From Yamagishiella unicocca (lineage: Eukaryota > Chlorophyta > Chlorophyceae > Chlamydomonadales > Volvocaceae): 64,000 nt of DNA. The DNA is taken from contig BDSL01000041.1 in NCBI GenBank assembly GCA_003116995.1, forward strand, positions 372,001 to 436,000. Reading direction: 5' to 3'. The notes below the pieces were generated by a model. That model was not told where the DNA came from, searched no databases, and worked only from the letters and a program-made list of their open reading frames with translations. The position numbers and the translations under genes are program-made. Of this stretch, positions 1-10,997 are shown one piece after another (position 1 is the first letter of the stretch; every line of letters begins with the position of its first letter).

Positions 1-92
1 GAGCAGGCTTTGCTTGCCGGGTCCTCGGAAACACACTGTACGACACCATATCGTCACATACCACGACATGATACCGCACCAAGCTTCCGCTT

Positions 93-97
93 TTACA
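93..97 (-). terminator. poly(A) signal candidate for the CbbY gene
   Basis: On the minus strand this reads TGTAA, the usual volvocine algal polyadenylation motif, about 155 bases beyond the CbbY stop codon. It is the first such motif I found after the stop. The motif is short, so chance occurrence is possible. Confidence 0.35.
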
Positions 98-250
98 ACT
101 CTGGGTGACATCAGCGGTGCTTCCGGTTGCAGCCGACACTCCACAGCACCGCATGCCGCTGCTTCTACAGCGCGTAGGAGGGGAGGGCACATCCAGCCCA
201 AGCCAGCCCACCGCTTGGCAGCACGTACGGTGCCGTGCGTGACTCCGCAC

Positions 251-3200
251 CTAAGCCAGGGCCTGGGACTGCGCCATCAGCAGGCAGAGACGGTTGAGCG
301 TCACCTGGCCCTGCAAAACAACGTAGCGACACCGGTAAGGGACTTACTTTGCAGTCAGGGCAGGGGGCGCTGCTTTGCCTCACTCGCTTCTGGCTGGATG
401 CGGCCGGTTGTCGAGGAGCGCCCGAGGACTTCCCCCTTCTTGCACCGGCGTGCCGCGGGAACACTATAAGGACAGCCACTTCGCAGTCTCGCAGTGACCA
501 ACATACTAGCGATTCGTCCCCTCCCTGTAGTCCCGAACGCCAACCACAGCCCCTGGGAGCCTTGCCGCGCGCCTCCTCCCCGCCCCCAATCTCCTCGCCG
601 CATATCTTGATGAACCAGCATCCCAGACATCCCCCCCGCCGCCTCCTCAACGCACCGGGTCAGCGTCCTGGCCCAGAGAGGGAAACACCGCATCTGCGCC
701 GGTGAAGTCCTCGTCCTGGGTGTAGCTGGACTTGGTCACAACGCACCTGGTGTTGAGGGGCCGAGATGAGGGTTTAGGGCTTCACGGCTTCAGGGTTTTG
801 AGGGCTGTGCCGAGGATTGGGGGAAGGATCGGTGGCGGGAGCCCTGATGAGACGTGGACGCGGCTGGCTAGGTGGACATGGCTGTACGGCTGTACAGTTG
901 TGGCTGTACGGATGTACAGTTGTGTGGCTGACGCACTCACGCGCTCCGCAACGGGTTTACGTTTAGGCTGCATTAGGTTTCCCACGCCATGAATGCTATG
1001 ACTTAAGCTGCCATAACATGAAGACATCTCGATAATAATGTTGAGATGATGATGCACCCATGATGGAACGCATCCGCACGCATTGCGAAGGTTGTCGCGC
1101 GCAGCGAAGCCCTCCCACGTCCCACCGCAGTTCGGCCTCACTGGCGGCGGAGGTTAGGGACAGCCACTCACGTCATGCCAGCTGCCTTGGCCGCCCTGAG
1201 GCCTATGCGGGAGTCCTCCACAACGATACACCTGCAGTAGCAGCATCACCATTCGCAGTAGTAGCAGTAGCGGTAAGGGAGTGTGACCCTCGGCAGCGCT
1301 CATCCCCCAGCTCTTATAGGTGAGAGGAACGCACCTCCCTACCACCCATACTTGCCCCCGCGGCCTCTTCCCGAACATCACGGCTCGCAAAGCCACCACA
1401 CCGCGCCACCCGCAGTAGCGCAACGGAGGAAACCGACCAGCCAACCAACTAATAACCAACCGGCGGCCGGCCGCAACGCACCTGCTCGGGTTCACGCCCA
1501 GCTCGCGAGCAGCTAACAGGTAGATGGCGGGGTCGGGCTTCTTCTTAGGCACCACATCACCTGTACGGCAGGCCAAAGGGTCGGTGTACGACATTACCGT
1601 ACGGCGTATTTCCCTCCACACCATCCCGCCAGGCCGCCTGCCCCTCATGTCACCACGCCCTCAGCAGTTGCAACACCCCCACCTCGCCACCCGCGTTTTT
1701 TGTCGCATCTACGTGTCTTCCTCGAAACCCCCCGCCACCCGGTCTGCCGCTGGGAGACGCACCCAGCCATCAAGCAACCCACCCGCAAAGATGGCCAGGT
1801 TTCGTTTCGCCCTAGGTGTCGACCCGCGGCTTTCCTCCCCTCAACCCACCCGCAAAGACGCGCATCACCGACGCCACCTTGGGCCCCAGCATGACTCGCA
1901 CGATTGTGGATACTGCCCGCTCGTTGGAGGTGCTGCACACCGCCACGGGAACACCGGCCTCGATGGCCTCGGCTGGCGGGGCGGGCGGGCGGGTGGGTTA
2001 CAAGTAAAGAACCGGTAACTCGACTGGGGAAATGTAGTCGGTGCATAGCCTTCATACTTCCGAACGCGCGCGGGCTGGCGGGGAGGGCGGGCGGGTGGGT
2101 GAGGTGACGTGGTAGCGGGCTGGTGGTGTCGTGCGTCAGCAACATCAACCGGGAGGCTAGGGGGAGGCAAGAACAATCGACGGAGGAGCGGAGGCCCTCC
2201 GCTGAGCACGGGCGGCAGCAGGCCGCGTGCCTTGCAGCCTCGGTGCCGCCGCTAGGGTAGGTCGGTCTTGGCGCTGGCGGCATGCAGGGAGGGGAGTGTT
2301 CCAAACAGGTGGCGGGCTCCCCGTGACACGTTCCATAGGTCGACGCCCTTCGCGCCTTTCCCCCGACCGGGCCTGCCCTGAACCGTCCAAAAAATGTTGT
2401 TGCCTTCAGCATGTACTTTCTCATTCGTAAAGCTCACGCCGTCCTCCCGGCCCAACCTCATCCCCGCGCACCGACCAGCCCCGCGCACCGACCAGCCCCG
2501 CGCACCGACGAGCCGCGCCACCCCGGGCCTCAGCGGCATGGCGCCCGAGTCAACCAGCTCCATGAAGAGGTCGGTTTTGAGCAGGTGAAGCTCCTGGATC
2601 AGGGACTTGCGGGCTGCAGCATCCTGGGGTGAACGGGGGCGGCGAGGAGCGGCGAAAGGAGGGGAGGTGGAGGGTCGGAATGGGAGAGCGGGAGGCGGAG
2701 AGCGGGGTTGACCAACCCAACAAAAGGGAAGCCCTTTCCGGGGTCCGGGCCTGCGGCTGGATGGGCTGAGTACCACCCCTGGGGGGCCTCCCTCACCGGC
2801 CCCAATACCAGCCGCAATCAATGCGTGCGCGCGTTGCAATGGAAGGCTGGCTGCGTGCTAGCGCCCTTTTCTGCGGCCGTCCCGGCAGCAGCACACCTTG
2901 GTGCTCTTGAAGGGCTCCTTGTCTAGGTGGTCCTGCAGCGGCAGCGGCGGCAGCAGCGGCAGCAGTGGGGGCAGCGGCGGTAGCGGCGGCAGTGGGGGCA
3001 GCGGCGGCAGGGGCGGCAGCGGCGGCAGGGGCGGTGGCAAACCCGGCAGGTAAGGAGGGCGGGGATGGTGGATGTGGGGGAACGGAGGTGAGGGTTTAAG
3101 GTGCACTGCTCTCACTGCGCGACGAGCCAACTGCATGCCAGCTGACGACGGGTGGCAAAACGCGCCATCAGGGTGCGCAACAGCGGGACCGCGTGTCGCG

Positions 3201-4027
3201 ATCCCCTCCTGCGCACGTCGCCCAGGCGCCTCAGAAGCCAGGGGAGGGCTCTGGTAGGAGAGACGTGCATCCTTATCCCACCCATCTCCCACCCATCCCC
3301 CCACCCACGTGGGCAGCTGGCGCAAGCCGCTGACCGGGGCGAGCTGTTACCTCTACCGAAGGGAGAAGCGCGCGCAAGGAAGAACCGGACCGCCGCCAAC
3401 CACCTATGGTGGAGACCGTACCGCTCCCAACCACCTATGGTGGAGACCGTACCGCGCCCAACCACCTATGGTGGAGACCGTACCGCTCCCAACCACCTAT
3501 GGTGGAGACCGGAATCCCCCCCAACCACCTACGTTGAAGTATTTCGTCATCCGCTCCTTGCCACCGCCGATCTCCAGGAGCTCGCCGTACAGTTCTACGC
3601 CCCAGTCATGATCCAGGCCTAGTACGAGGTGGGGAATGCGGGGCCCCCCGGGCGGGCGGTAACGGCTGACAGGCTGGGTGCGGTGACTGTCGCGCACCAG
3701 TGTATGGGGCCCATGTATTGGGGACCAAAGAAGGGTGGATAGCGCGGCAGCGTGCCGGGGGTGGCGAATGCGTTGACAAGCGGCCCGTTTCACGCAGCCC
3801 CACTGACCTTTCCGCTGAAAAGCCTCGTTGAAGCTGATGCGATGGCCATCGCGCTCCGTATCCACAAGCACACCATCGCAGTCGAACAACAGGGCCTCCG
3901 GCAGCTGCTGCGCTTTGACCAGAACGGCGCGCCTCACCGCCATCGGCAAGCCGGCCTTCGCAGCAGCAAAAGGCCGGACCCTGTTTGGCTGACAGGTATA
4001 CCCAAGTGTCTTCATAGTGAAGCGCAT
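251..4027 (-). CDS. CBBY: CbbY-type HAD phosphatase, chloroplast xylulose-1,5-bisphosphate phosphatase
   Basis: Nine exons on the minus strand: 4027-3808, 3618-3533, 2932-2897, 2623-2506, 1972-1850, 1560-1482, 1231-1172, 746-656 and 310-251. They give 290 residues with all phases matching. HAD motifs are clear: FDCDGVLVDTE with nucleophile Asp49 and Asp51, CSTSNE with Ser167, PKKKPDP with Lys200 to Lys202, and VVEDSRIG with Glu226-Asp227. Family members dephosphorylate xylulose-1,5-bisphosphate, a Rubisco misfire product that inhibits Rubisco, in the stroma. The Arg- and Ala-rich first 40 residues before QLPEALLFDCDG look like a transit peptide. An in-frame GTG lies at 4063, but the first ATG is at 4027 and a second at 4015. 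The 12-residue third exon is the least certain; it is accepted because it keeps phase and matches the spacing in plant CbbY. Introns 1 and 2 hold minisatellites. Confidence 0.9.
3396..3533. repeat. 31-bp tandem repeat with inverted core in a CbbY intron
   Basis: Four to five copies of a 31-bp unit lie here. Each carries CCACCTATGGTGG, an inverted repeat able to form a small hairpin. The last, degenerate copy overlaps the 5' splice site of CbbY exon 2 (3533-3618). Confidence 0.85.
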
Positions 4028-5315
4028 AGGTCTGCCTACAAGCTGTTCGAAACCGTTAGACACCGAACCAGGTTGCTAAGCCTCCAAAAAGGCTGGGGCG
4101 TTTCTAGATCGACAGATATTAAAGGATGCTCAGCAGTGTGCGACTGCCTTTCAGCGCCATGTGCTGGTCTGCTGCTGCTGCAGCCGCTGCTGAGGTACGC
4201 CCAATCCGCCGTACGAGGCGCGAAGGCAGTGACCGGTGAGGTCTGAGGTGGAACTTCATCATGCCGCATATATGCATAGGCTGCCGATGCAAATCGAATA
4301 TGTCAATGCTAGGCTGCTTGGCGCTGCTGCATCTTGCTCAATATCAGCAGGTCGAGCTTTTGAGTGCTCTGAGGGCCATTTGTAGATGCACGAGGAATTG
4401 GTGAACAAAAAACAGATATTTAAAACCGCGCACTTCACAGCGTTTATCCTTCTGTAGTTATAACGCTTATAAATCGAACCGGCAACCCGGTCATGACCGT
4501 GCGACCGTTGCGGCGTCCCCCGCTCGCGCGGCACATCAACACGAGGCATTTTACGGCATTTGAAGTCAACAATGGCGCATAAGAGCCAACGTGAACAACT
4601 AGACGAACGCTAAAGTCCAGACTGCTCGCTACTCGTATTTATGCATGAGTGGAACGTCCGCCTACACGGCACGCAATTGCGGCAAGCCAAGGACACCTGA
4701 ACAGCAGCGCGCGCTATCCTACAGCTAGCCCCCTCCTCCAGCATGGGAGTGGATGTGTGAGCGATATATATACCAAGCCCCTCTCCGCGCACCCCCGACG
4801 GACGATCTCGGTAAGCTTGTTGCTTGGAGGCCACATCCCAAATCCATGGCGGCCCGGGACCCACACCGGTTGCTCCGGCTCCCGGTCCTAAACATAAGAC
4901 AGTGTCAGGCGAATTGCCCAACGGCCCTAGTTTCAAATCGGGACTGGAACCCACCGTAACAGCTACTATTACGTACAAGAGGCATATGTAATTACATACA
5001 CCAGCTGACAACGGACACAAACGGACGGACATATGTAATTATATGTAATTACACCAGCATACGTAATTACACCAGCCATCCAGCTGACAATACACAACTT
5101 ACAACGTTCAGCCCCCTGCTCGCTGTACGTACACCTGGAATCCACGCAGTTATTATGTTGGTTAAGCCTTGCTTGGCCCTTGGAGCTTAAGCACAGAAGA
5201 AAGTAGTGGGCCATCGTACGACTTGATCTACTGTGGTTGCCCCACGCAGGTCGAGTGACCGTTCCAATCTTTGGGGCGGGCCCGCCCCGCCCACCGCCGC
5301 AGCAATCGTCCGAGC
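4028..5315. other. intergenic region between CbbY and the 2OG oxygenase
   Basis: No coding region is recognisable here. The right part should hold the CbbY promoter (minus strand) and the 3' flank of the oxygenase gene. Around 4985-5075 there are several copies of a TGTAATTAC-like sequence; TGTAATTACA at 4987-4996 is a perfect palindrome and so carries TGTAA on both strands. GC content is visibly lower than in the genes. Confidence 0.5.
5099..5103 (-). terminator. poly(A) signal candidate for the 2OG oxygenase gene
   Basis: Minus-strand TGTAA about 215 bases past the stop codon, followed further on by several palindromic copies of the same motif. This agrees with the usual algal 3'-UTR layout. 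Confidence 0.4.
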
Positions 5316-8300
5316 TTATCTAGCCCCGATTGCAACCCCGGTCGTGCAGCTGCTGCTGTTGTTGACGTTGTTGCTGTTGCTGGAGTTGTTGGCGGTGGCG
5401 CTGATCCCGTTGCCGCCGGACTCGGCCTTATTGGCTGCCGAGGCAGACCCCGCCACCGCCTTGCGGAGGCAGATGGCCTCGAGTTCGCGCTGTACCTGCA
5501 GCGTCAGGTAGGGCAGAAGCGAGTTGAGGAACGGTGCGCGCGTGTGTGCGTATATATTGGTACAACTGCTGAGAGCGCATGCGGTTATACTCCACGAATA
5601 CCACACAATATAACCCCCAAACGAGGATCAAGATGTGCATGTGTGATGACTACTGATAAATAATAAACCTGCCTACCGCGCGCTGCAGTAGGAGGCGTTT
5701 TGGGGTCGAAACGCACATCGGGAACGAACCGGCTGGACGACCACCGCGCATGTACGGGTCCGTTTCCCCCCCCGCCCGCGCACCTGCTCTCCCGCCTTGA
5801 GGCTGGGGTAGGCCTCCGGCGCGCCCTCCAGCGCTGCGAAGCGCCCCAGCGGCTGCAGCGTAGCGTCGCTGGCGCAGTGAGTGAACACGGTGGAGGAGAC
5901 GCGCCAGGTGCTGCGGCCGGCTGCGCGGGCGGACTCCACAGCCGCCAGCGTGGCGTCCGTCACCACCACCTGGGCGTGGAATAATGGGATAGCGTAGAAA
6001 CGCATGTTTATCACGTGAGGCCGTGGGATGGGCCGGGAAGGATGGGCCGGGAAGGGATGGGACGGGATGGATAGGAAGGGACGGGTTGGGATGGGATGAA
6101 ATGGGATGGAGGAGCCGACTCCACACAGAAAACGATACAACCGATGAAACGTAATGAGCGAGGCTGGGCGACGTTAATCTTTCGGGTTGCATGGCTGCTG
6201 GCGGCTCGGGGCCTGCCAGCATCGCAACGCGCGCCCACTCGCATCGCACGGGTGCCGTGACATGCGCATGTATGCAGCTCAGCTTACCTCATGCAAGCCC
6301 GCCATGATGTGTCCGGCGGTCAGCCACTCGAGCTGCTTGCCCGCCTGCATCAGCAGGCAGCCGGGCGGGATGCGCACCGCCACGCGGCGGCCGTCGCGCA
6401 GCCACACGTAGAGGCCGGGGAAGCGGCTGCGGCCGTGCACCGTGAGCAGGTTGAGGTCGTAGTGGTAGCTGGTGGTGGTCGGGTGAGGAGCGGAGGAGGG
6501 CGGGAGGGGCGCAGTGCGACAGCGTTGGATAGCTGGGTGCAGCTTGTCGGCATCGTGGGTAGAGCGGGAGGAGGCAGCGGCCGCATGGAGGCGCAGCAGG
6601 CATGTGGGCTGGGGGCCGGAAGCCATGGCAGGAGTAGTAAGGGTCTATGGGGTGTTGCAAGGAAAACCCATGTACGAAGGAAAACCCTTTAGGGTGAGGG
6701 TCTTTGGGGGGTGGGGTGCGTGGGTAGCAAGGCTGGGACGCCGCGGGAAACGCCCCCGAGCGAGCTGCGGCCTTTGCCTCACGCGCGCCCTTGCGTAGGG
6801 AGTCGCAAGGAGAGCGGAGTAGCCCATCGGTCACAGCGAGGAGGTTAAGGGCAACCAGCAGTCCGCAGCCCATATCTGGCCACAAGCCGCGGGTCTCCGT
6901 GAACTCACCCACTCAAAACTGCCCTGCAAGAAATCCAAAACCTCCTAGCCTCCAACCCGGCCGCACCCACGCACGCACCCCGCCAGCACGGCCCCCAGCC
7001 GGCCGTTGCAGTCCAGGTCGGAACCCGTGGGAGCCAGCAGATGGGGACCTTGAGCCATCAGGTCCTGAAGCACGTAGATAGGACAGGGGTGGGAGTGGTG
7101 GGAGGTGGGAGGGGGCAGGCAGGCAGGTGGGGGTGGAGGGGAGGTGGGAGAGGCCAGGCACGCAGGTGGGAGCAGGGGTAAACGATGCTCTGATGCGGTG
7201 TTCGTGCTCCGGATAGCACCAAGCCTGCAAGTAAGCCTTCATCGAGGTAAAGGCTTGCGCGGGGAGTTCGTTTCCTTCAAGTCCCTTCCAATCCCCCTCC
7301 ATTTGCTCTCCCCGCGTTGAGCCCCACCCACCTGGAGCTCGCTGCCATCCAGCCCCAGGCCCCTGGCCAGCAACCCCGCCACCGAGGTGGCTGCCCCCAG
7401 CAGGGCCGCACCCCAGCCGTCCATCACAGAGGACCATTCGGGGAAGCCCTGGGAGTGCGGCAGCGGGGGCAGCGGGCGGATGTGGGGAATTGGAAAACAT
7501 TTCTCAGCTGAGTAGACTCATTCGCAGCTAAGAAGTAAGATCGGTAAGGCGCAACTTGGGGGGATTGCAACGAGTGATTGAGACGCCTCTCGGCTTACAG
7601 GCGTCGGCTTAGCTCTTATCAACTCGTGGTGCGGCTTCTGCCCACGTCTGCGACCCCCCCAGGCTCGCCACCAACCTTGGGCACCACCGGCTCGGCATTG
7701 AGCTCCGGGAACTGGGTCTTTGCGGGCCGCTGCCCAACCCGCCACATGTAGCGCCACTTGAGGTCTGAAGCGGTCGCGGCGGAAAGCGGGGGGGGGGAGA
7801 TGATCCGCGAATCCACGGAAAGCGGGAGGGGTCGCGAAGTCGGCTGCGGCTAGGTGCGTGCGCTCGGAGCTAGGCGAAAACAGGAAAGGGCGGACACAGA
7901 GGCGCGGCTCCGAGGAGTGGAGAGCGAGAAAAGGGCGGGACAGCGCTTGCTTGCGGAGCGAGGAGCGCTGGGTCAGCAGCGCCCGGCATGGCGAAGTAAG
8001 GGTCGACGTATGTGCCACTCCCACCACATATCCCTCTACGTTTGCCAGCCAGCCAGCCAGCAGGGCACCAGGAACTCATCCAGATAGAATTGGTGCCCGG
8101 TGTCCCCTTCCCTCCCTTGACCAGCTTCCTGAATCCCTTCCAGCCGCACCCGCCCCCGTCGGCATTGTGGCGCGATTGCTCGAGTTGAGGTTCTTCAGCT
8201 GGTCCTGCATCTGGGTGTCCTGGGGGGAGGGGACGGAGGGCAGCAGGGCGAGACGTGCGTTGGAGGGGACGGAGGGGGGAAGGGAGTGGGTGGGCGGAGG

Positions 8301-10108
8301 GCAACAGGACGAGACTTGGGGAAGGACTCAGGGACTGGCGACACCACAGGGTGGGTGGGGGGCCAGGCGGCAGCGGTGGGGCAGCGATGAGGGGGCTGCC
8401 CTGGCGCGACTGCGTAGGACGAGCAACCTCTCCGGTCCCAGGGAGAGGCAACACGCACGGCTTAACTCATGGCGGTAGTGGACACTGAGGGAGTGCGTGC
8501 CAGCGAGGGTGCAGCCTTACACCCCCCGGTGCAAAACCACCGGACTGCCGCCATGCTGCGGATTGACCTGTCCCGTACGTCCCTCTTGCCGGCTGAGCCT
8601 AGCCCAGAAGCGAGCAACGAACGCCGGAGTGCACTTCTCAACGCCCCAAACCCGTGTGCACTGGCCAACGCCCCAAAACCGTGTGCACTGGTCAACGCCC
8701 AAAACCGTGTGCACTGGTCAATGCCCAAATGGATCATGCCGTGCACGCATCTGTCCCGAGCGACGGCCTGACAGCAAGCGCTCACCACGAGGCAGCGAGG
8801 CACCTCGGTGCCGCAGGGAGTGACGCCGACCTGCGGGGCACATACACACAGGGGCCGCAAGTAAGGCACAGGGGCTGCAGCAGGACGTATGGGGGTGGCT
8901 CAAAACACAGGTAGGCGGCACCAAGAACCCCCGTCTGCCTAGGCGCTCTCTTACGTACTCGGTACTACTGTACTCGTACTTGTGAGTACTGTACTCGGCG
9001 CGATGGTCCCTTTCGCATTTCCACCACCTTCTGGTGTAATGGGGCGAACACACCAGGCCAAGAGCAGACCCCTCGTACGTTTCACCCATCACCCGCCCTA
9101 CCCCTTTTCACCCTACCCGTCCCGCGCGCATCATCACCGCCACCACCATTGCCAGGCCACCGGCTCCGCCTTCCCAGTCCAACCACCCCGGACGGGCGGC
9201 CCCCCTGCTAACTCTTTTAAACGCCGACCCACGGGTCTCCTCACAAACCACCACCACCACCCAACCGGTCCTTACGCCCCCCCCCCATCCTGTCCCCTCG
9301 CGTAAAACGGGTTTCACCACCCGCCCAACCTGGTAGTCCAGCCCCGGGCGGCAGTCGGCCATCTTGCGATCCGCGGGCTGGCCGAAGTAGCGCTCCAGCA
9401 GGTCCAGGAAGGTGTCGTTATGGTGAGCCGGCACGCGGGGGTCGCGGACCTAGGGGCGGGGGGTTGCGGAGGGAGAGAGGGAGGGGCGGAGAGGAGCGGG
9501 TGAGAGGGGACGGAGAGGGGGCGACTGGTAGGCTCAGTAACGAACAAGTTTTATGTCGTGTGCGCGGCCTTCGCTGACCCGCAACAGCCGTTGTAAGTTT
9601 TACGCCAGCGGACATGCGCATGTGCAAGATACGGATGTTGACAATATGAGCTGGGTCGACGGACCCGTCTTTGCGTGTAAGGAAGTCCGTGAAGGTCAAC
9701 GGCGAGGAAGGGTCCAGCCGCAGGGGGCTCAGCGGGTGATTTGTGCATGGCGTGCCAGGGAGGAGGGGGGGTGCCCTGCCCGCGTCGTCACGCGTAGAGT
9801 TTGCATGAACCGCGGTATTTTCGACAGCTAGCGGGGCAGTCGATATGCTGCGACAAAGGTCAGGACGACCGGCGGAGTGACGACCCGACGCGAACGACGC
9901 ACAGGAAAGAATCACAACGCGCCCTAGGATGCATCTTTCCAGTAAAAAGCTCTTCACCTACAACTAGGCAGCCGGTCACGTGGAGGCAGCTTGCAATTGA
10001 AGCGCATAGCTCAAGGTCCACTTCGGTGTAGTCCCCAGGGCGCTTGCCTACCACGCCCGTGAGATCAAACACAGGAAGTACATCAGCACTGTCGGGTTCG
10101 GCGGCCAT
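5316..10108 (-). CDS. 2-oxoglutarate/Fe(II)-dependent oxygenase, isopenicillin-N-synthase-like
   Basis: Ten minus-strand exons (10108-9962, 9449-9330, 8830-8786, 8219-8150, 7764-7676, 7448-7332, 7064-6979, 6468-6288, 5969-5784, 5495-5316) give 406 residues with matching phases. The protein opens with a DIOX_N-type strand (LPVFDLTG) and VVRDPRV. It continues through KWRYMWRVG and reaches the double-stranded beta-helix core. The iron ligands are visible as H227-Y-D229 (HYDLN) and H284 (AGLHE); R308-V-S310 is the usual 2-oxoglutarate-binding Arg-x-Ser. This subgroup occurs in green algae and is related to enzymes that oxidise small molecules; the substrate cannot be inferred. The C-terminal 40 residues are Asn/Ser-rich and low in complexity. 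The start is the first ATG of the exon. It is divergent from the photolyase/hydrolase gene. Confidence 0.85.
8641..8728. repeat. 28-bp tandem repeat in an oxygenase intron
   Basis: About three copies of a unit containing CCGTGTGCACTGG lie in the intron between the 8786-8830 and 8150-8219 exons. No function is apparent. Confidence 0.7.
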
Positions 10109-10997
10109 CTCTTCGTTACTTTGAAAAGGACTGGATGGGTACGGGTAGTGGACGCCTCAAAAAAGCTAAACAGGTAAGCTGCAGACAACGACGATATATT
10201 TTACAACGTCTTTTATTAGCGAGGTGTTGATATGTAAGACTGCACAGCCCGGATTTCAAAATCCATGTAGCTGCAGCGTGCCACGCACAGCAGATGCCAT
10301 CGGTCGGGGGAAAGGCGGAAAACAATTGAACGCTTCAGATGTTCCTGGCTACTGGAAGTTATATGTCGATTGCAATACTAAACAGCCATCTGGAAATCGG
10401 GATCAGGTTGAAGCCTATGTAAAACTCTGTCGTTGAGCAGCGACCCAGCAAGGGGCCAAGGGCCACTGGGTCAGAGGCAAATATGTGGCAATATTTATTG
10501 TGATGCCAGCATATTTGCCCATCGGAAACAGGGAGCTCAAACGAACCAGGTTTGCAAAACAAGAGGCACACAACGCCAGGTACTTCTGGGCAGATTTGTT
10601 GCTCGCATGGATCACATGTCCTTTTTTATCTTGCTTCATGTCATGTCCGGTATGCAAATTAAACCTTCCTGTTTCGACGCGAGCGACGTAAAAACAGCAG
10701 GTCGGCCCACGGGTCCGAGACCATTAGATATACACGGTCATGGCGCTTAGGGCCCAAAGGTGTTTCATTGTGGCTTTAACAATTAGCGCCCAAAGCGGTT
10801 GCGTCAAAAGGCGTCATCGACATGATGCTGACATTGGGTCCTCACGTGCATCGATATCGTCGCATCAAACATACTGCGGCTTAAACATATTACAGTAATT
10901 TAATAACAGTAGCTTATTTTATCGCTGCTGAAGCGCGGCGCATTTTGCAAGTCTCGACGCCCCGGCTTGCCTGTTGCTCGTCGCGGCCAGCCCACAG
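10109..10997. promoter_or_regulatory. shared upstream region of two divergent genes
   Basis: This 889-bp stretch separates the start codons of the oxygenase (-) and the photolyase/hydrolase fusion (+), so it must hold both 5' UTRs and promoters. It is more AT-rich than the flanking exons. I see no clear TATA box, no repeat array and no convincing extra exon. Confidence 0.5.
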
